From an uncultured Prevotellaceae bacterium (lineage in GTDB: Bacteria; Bacteroidota; Bacteroidia; Bacteroidales; Bacteroidaceae): a DNA stretch of 64,000 nucleotides. Below, piece by piece: positions 61,817-64,000 of this stretch (position 1 is the first letter of the stretch; each line of letters begins with the position of its first letter). The stretch covers positions 1-64,000 of the forward strand of contig CACZVN010000015.1 in the NCBI GenBank assembly GCA_902784615.1, read 5' to 3'. The notes below the pieces were generated by a model. The model made no database searches. It saw nothing but the letters and a program-made list of their open reading frames with translations, and was not told the origin of the DNA. Made by a program: the position numbers and the translations under genes.

Positions 61817-63079
61817 TTATCTGACCGTTTCGTTGAGATTGCGTTTCAGGAAGAAGGCCTTCGTGGCGAGGAAGAAACAGGCGACGCCTGAGGCATTGAC
61901 GAGCACCACCGTCCAGAAGGCGGCAGCGTAACCCATGATTTCGGAGACAACGCCGCCCACGAGGATACCAAGGCCCATGCCGATGTCCCACGAAATAAGG
62001 ATAGTGGAGTTGGCCGTGCCCCGTCGGTTGTTACTGGCCACGTTGATGGTCATGTTCTGGAAGGCAGGCCACATGTGGCCGTTGCCAAGACCAATGAGCA
62101 AAGCGGAACCGTAGTAGCCGATGGCAATGGATAATGAATAATTGATAAGGGATAATTCATAGAGCGTCGGCATTAATATAAATAAGGTGTAGCCGATGAG
62201 CGAGATGACCATGCCCTCAGCGGCGTTGTGCGTCACCCGTCCGTTGCGCAGGGCCTTGCCGCCTTGCAGGCGCGAGAGGATCAGACCGACGGAACAGAGC
62301 ATGAAATAAGTGCCCGTACCCCCCATGATGCCCATCACCTCCTTGCCATAGATGGCGAGGTAGTTGCTGAGTACTCCGAAACTGAAGCCGAAGGCCACCA
62401 TATTCACGCCTATCAGCCAACCGCGCACGAGAAAGAAACGGTCCCAGGAGAGTTTGTGAATCACGGGGACAGGCACCACTGTGCCCCGCGAGCGGAGCAC
62501 AGATGGGAGCCAGTCCCCATGATTCAGTTGCACCGTGGCATCTACGAGCCAGCCTAAACAGGCCACGATGAGCGCCAGCCAGAAGAGGAACTCGAAACTG
62601 TCTGTCAACTGATAGATGAAGATGCCGATGGTGGGCGCGATGGCCATGGCGAGGTTGTTGCTCAGGCCATAGTAGCCGATGCCCTCCGTACGACGGCTGG
62701 AGGGCAGCACGTCGATGGCTGCCGTGGAGTTGGCCACGGTGAGCGCACCGAAGGGTCCGCCATGGAGCGTCCTGACAATCGTAAACAATAATAAGGTGGA
62801 GGCAGCGAGATAACCCGCGAAGAAGATGGCGAAGGCCCCGAAGGCGATCATCAGCACCGTCTTGCGCGGAAAGGAATCCACGACATAGCCACTGAACGGA
62901 CGGAACAGCAGGGCGGTGATCGTATAGCCTGAAAGCACCAGACCGATCACGTCCTTCGTCGCACCGAAATGCTCGCTCAGATAGAGCGGCAACAGGGGTG
63001 TGAGCACATAGAAAGCGAAGAACAGCGTGAAGTTCGCCGTCATCACCTTACAGTAGTTCCGGTTCCAGAGTCTGTCCAT
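61817..63079 (-). CDS. MFS transporter, about 12 membrane helices
   Basis: The 420-residue protein starts in a first helix (MTANFTLFFAFYVLTPLLPLYLSEHFGA) and has the MFS loop 2-3 motif in RPFSGYVVDSFPRKTVLM. RTLHGGPFGALTVANSTAAIDVLPSSRR follows, then hydrophobic helices to the end. Substrate cannot be told from the sequence; the pattern resembles the sugar or multidrug efflux branch. Its ATG overlaps the glucosidase stop by one base (TAATG), so the two genes form a coupled pair, suggesting uptake or export of a glycoside product. Confidence 0.85.
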   Translation of the reverse strand: MDRLWNRNYCKVMTANFTLFFAFYVLTPLLPLYLSEHFGATKDVIGLVLSGYTITALLFRPFSGYVVDSFPRKTVLMIAFGAFAIFFAGYLAASTLLLFTIVRTLHGGPFGALTVANSTAAIDVLPSSRRTEGIGYYGLSNNLAMAIAPTIGIFIYQLTDSFEFLFWLALIVACLGWLVDATVQLNHGDWLPSVLRSRGTVVPVPVIHKLSWDRFFLVRGWLIGVNMVAFGFSFGVLSNYLAIYGKEVMGIMGGTGTYFMLCSVGLILSRLQGGKALRNGRVTHNAAEGMVISLIGYTLFILMPTLYELSLINYSLSIAIGYYGSALLIGLGNGHMWPAFQNMTINVASNNRRGTANSTILISWDIGMGLGILVGGVVSEIMGYAAAFWTVVLVNASGVACFFLATKAFFLKRNLNETVR

Positions 63080-64000
63080 TATTGGCAGACAGAGAAATAG
63101 TTGTCGCGGATGGGGATGCTGACGGGTTCGCCACTAAGGGTGATCGTCTCCTGCAGACGGATATCGGTAGAAGAGGCTCCCACCTTCACGACATACTTTC
63201 CTGGCTGGATATTCCACTGACGGTTACCATCGTGGGTGTAATAGCCGAACTGTTCGTCGTAAAGACGAACGCTGATGGTCTTACTCTCACCTGGTCTCAG
63301 GGACACACGGGTAAAGCCCTGCAACTGGATGGGACGGATCTGCTGACTGCTATCGGTTGGAGAGATATAGATCTGGGCAATCTCATCGGCTGCCATCTTA
63401 CCCGTGTTCTTCAACTCGAAAGTGAGGTTGACGCACTGTTCGGCCACCTCGGTCTTCAGATTGCTGTATTCGAACGTCGTGTAGGTCAGGCCGTAACCAA
63501 AGGGCCACTGGACACGCGGGTCTTTCTCCATCGAACGATTATAACAGATGGGCTCGTTGATCTCCGTATTGGGATAGCTGACGGAGAGTTTGCCTGACGG
63601 CGACACCTTACCATAGAGGATATCGGCCACGGCACGACCACCTTCCTCACCAGGATACCAGGCCTGGATGACGGCTGCACACTTCTCTGCAAGACCGGAT
63701 ACCACCTGGGCACGGCCACCGAAGATCACCAGCACCACGGGCTTGCCTGTCTTGATGAGTTCCTCGACATACTGCTCCTGCTTTCCAGGCAGACGGAGGC
63801 CCTCGCGGTCGCGGTTCTCTCCGCAGAGCATCACGTTCTCACCAACGGCGGCGATGATCACGTCGGCCTGCTTGGCCATGCTGAGGGCTTCGGCCTTGTC
63901 GGCTTTCTCACCCGAATCCACCTTACGGTGCAGGAGATAGTATTCCCAGGCCCGCGCATCACCGAGTTCGCTGTACTTCGTCTCGATATCTTCCGTCCAG
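63079..64000 (-). CDS. bglX: GH3 beta-glucosidase, C-terminal part only
   Basis: The reading frame stays open to the right edge, so the gene continues beyond 64000. Visible are the GH3 C-terminal domain (VIIAAVGENVMLCGENRDREGLRLPGKQEQYVEELI, VLVIFGGRAQVV, AVIQAWYPGEEGGRAVADILYG) and a fibronectin III-like domain (VNLTFELKNTGKMAADEIAQIY ... GKYVVKVGASS). The nucleophile Asp lies in the missing N-terminal half. Family members release glucose or xylose from beta-linked oligosaccharides in the periplasm. The gene is coupled to the MFS transporter. Confidence 0.9.
   Translation of the reverse strand, partial: WTEDIETKYSELGDARAWEYYLLHRKVDSGEKADKAEALSMAKQADVIIAAVGENVMLCGENRDREGLRLPGKQEQYVEELIKTGKPVVLVIFGGRAQVVSGLAEKCAAVIQAWYPGEEGGRAVADILYGKVSPSGKLSVSYPNTEINEPICYNRSMEKDPRVQWPFGYGLTYTTFEYSNLKTEVAEQCVNLTFELKNTGKMAADEIAQIYISPTDSSQQIRPIQLQGFTRVSLRPGESKTISVRLYDEQFGYYTHDGNRQWNIQPGKYVVKVGASSTDIRLQETITLSGEPVSIPIRDNYFSVCQ

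Overview
This window is chromosomal DNA from a Bacteroidales bacterium, most likely a Prevotellaceae member. The evidence is the repeated Bacteroidetes promoter core (TTTG, about 20 bases, TAnnTTTG), lipoproteins and fimbrillin-like/BspA-like surface proteins typical of the group, a PrevotelLa-style C-terminal tag on the acid phosphatase, the AmgK-RapZ fusion kinase, and housekeeping genes (gapA, guaA, groSL, lpxK, sppA) that look like Bacteroidales versions. No taxonomic search could be run.

Layout. 1-820: start of gapA (minus), then mscL (plus) and a bidirectional terminator. 822-26827: one compact minus-strand operon of 23 genes for a contractile type VI-like secretion system. In transcription order it reads tssH/ClpV, tssB, a coiled-coil AraC-type regulator, tssC, two Hcp, two divergent Hcp-like proteins, VgrG, a beta-helical repeat protein, a ribosome-recycling-factor-like protein, a DUF4280 PAAR-like tip, a PEGA-domain envelope protein, an E1-like ThiF-fold enzyme, tssG, tssK, tssE, tssF, a ubiquitin-like protein, an E2-like enzyme, two exported/envelope proteins, and a polytopic lipoprotein with a RING-like zinc cluster and a degenerate FHA domain. 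27003-28529: guaA. 28606-38185: a second VgrG cassette behind two fimbrillin-like lipoprotein genes. 38288-39022: murU-like gene. 39109-39503: a long inverted-repeat element. 39508-41506: acid phosphatase and porin. 41518-49025: third VgrG cassette with its own divergent Hcp pair. 49151-50719: amgK-rapZ fusion. 50829-52777: groL-groS. 53005-57798: sppA, lpxK, punA, thiL (plus). 57895-58840: tRNA-Phe and type II pantothenate kinase. 58841-64000: acid phosphatase, lipoprotein, D-Ala-D-Ala dipeptidase, MFS transporter and the end of a GH3 glucosidase (all minus).

The main result is that an apparently complete ubiquitin-like conjugation set (ubiquitin-like protein ending in Gly, E1, E2 with an HPN motif and active-site Cys, and a membrane RING-like E3 candidate) is interleaved with the baseplate genes tssG/K/E/F of a contractile injection system. 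This system has sheath, tube, baseplate, spike and ClpV, but no recognisable TssJ/L/M. I also could not assign the usual Bacteroidetes TssN/O/P/Q/R proteins with confidence. The membrane anchor may therefore be the vWA-like/RING/FHA lipoprotein plus the coiled-coil and PEGA proteins. A second unusual result is that each of the three VgrG genes is followed by a beta-helical repeat protein and a full-length RRF-like protein lacking the arginine cluster of true RRF. This defines a VgrG-spike-RRF-like cassette present three times. No classical effector/immunity pair is visible.
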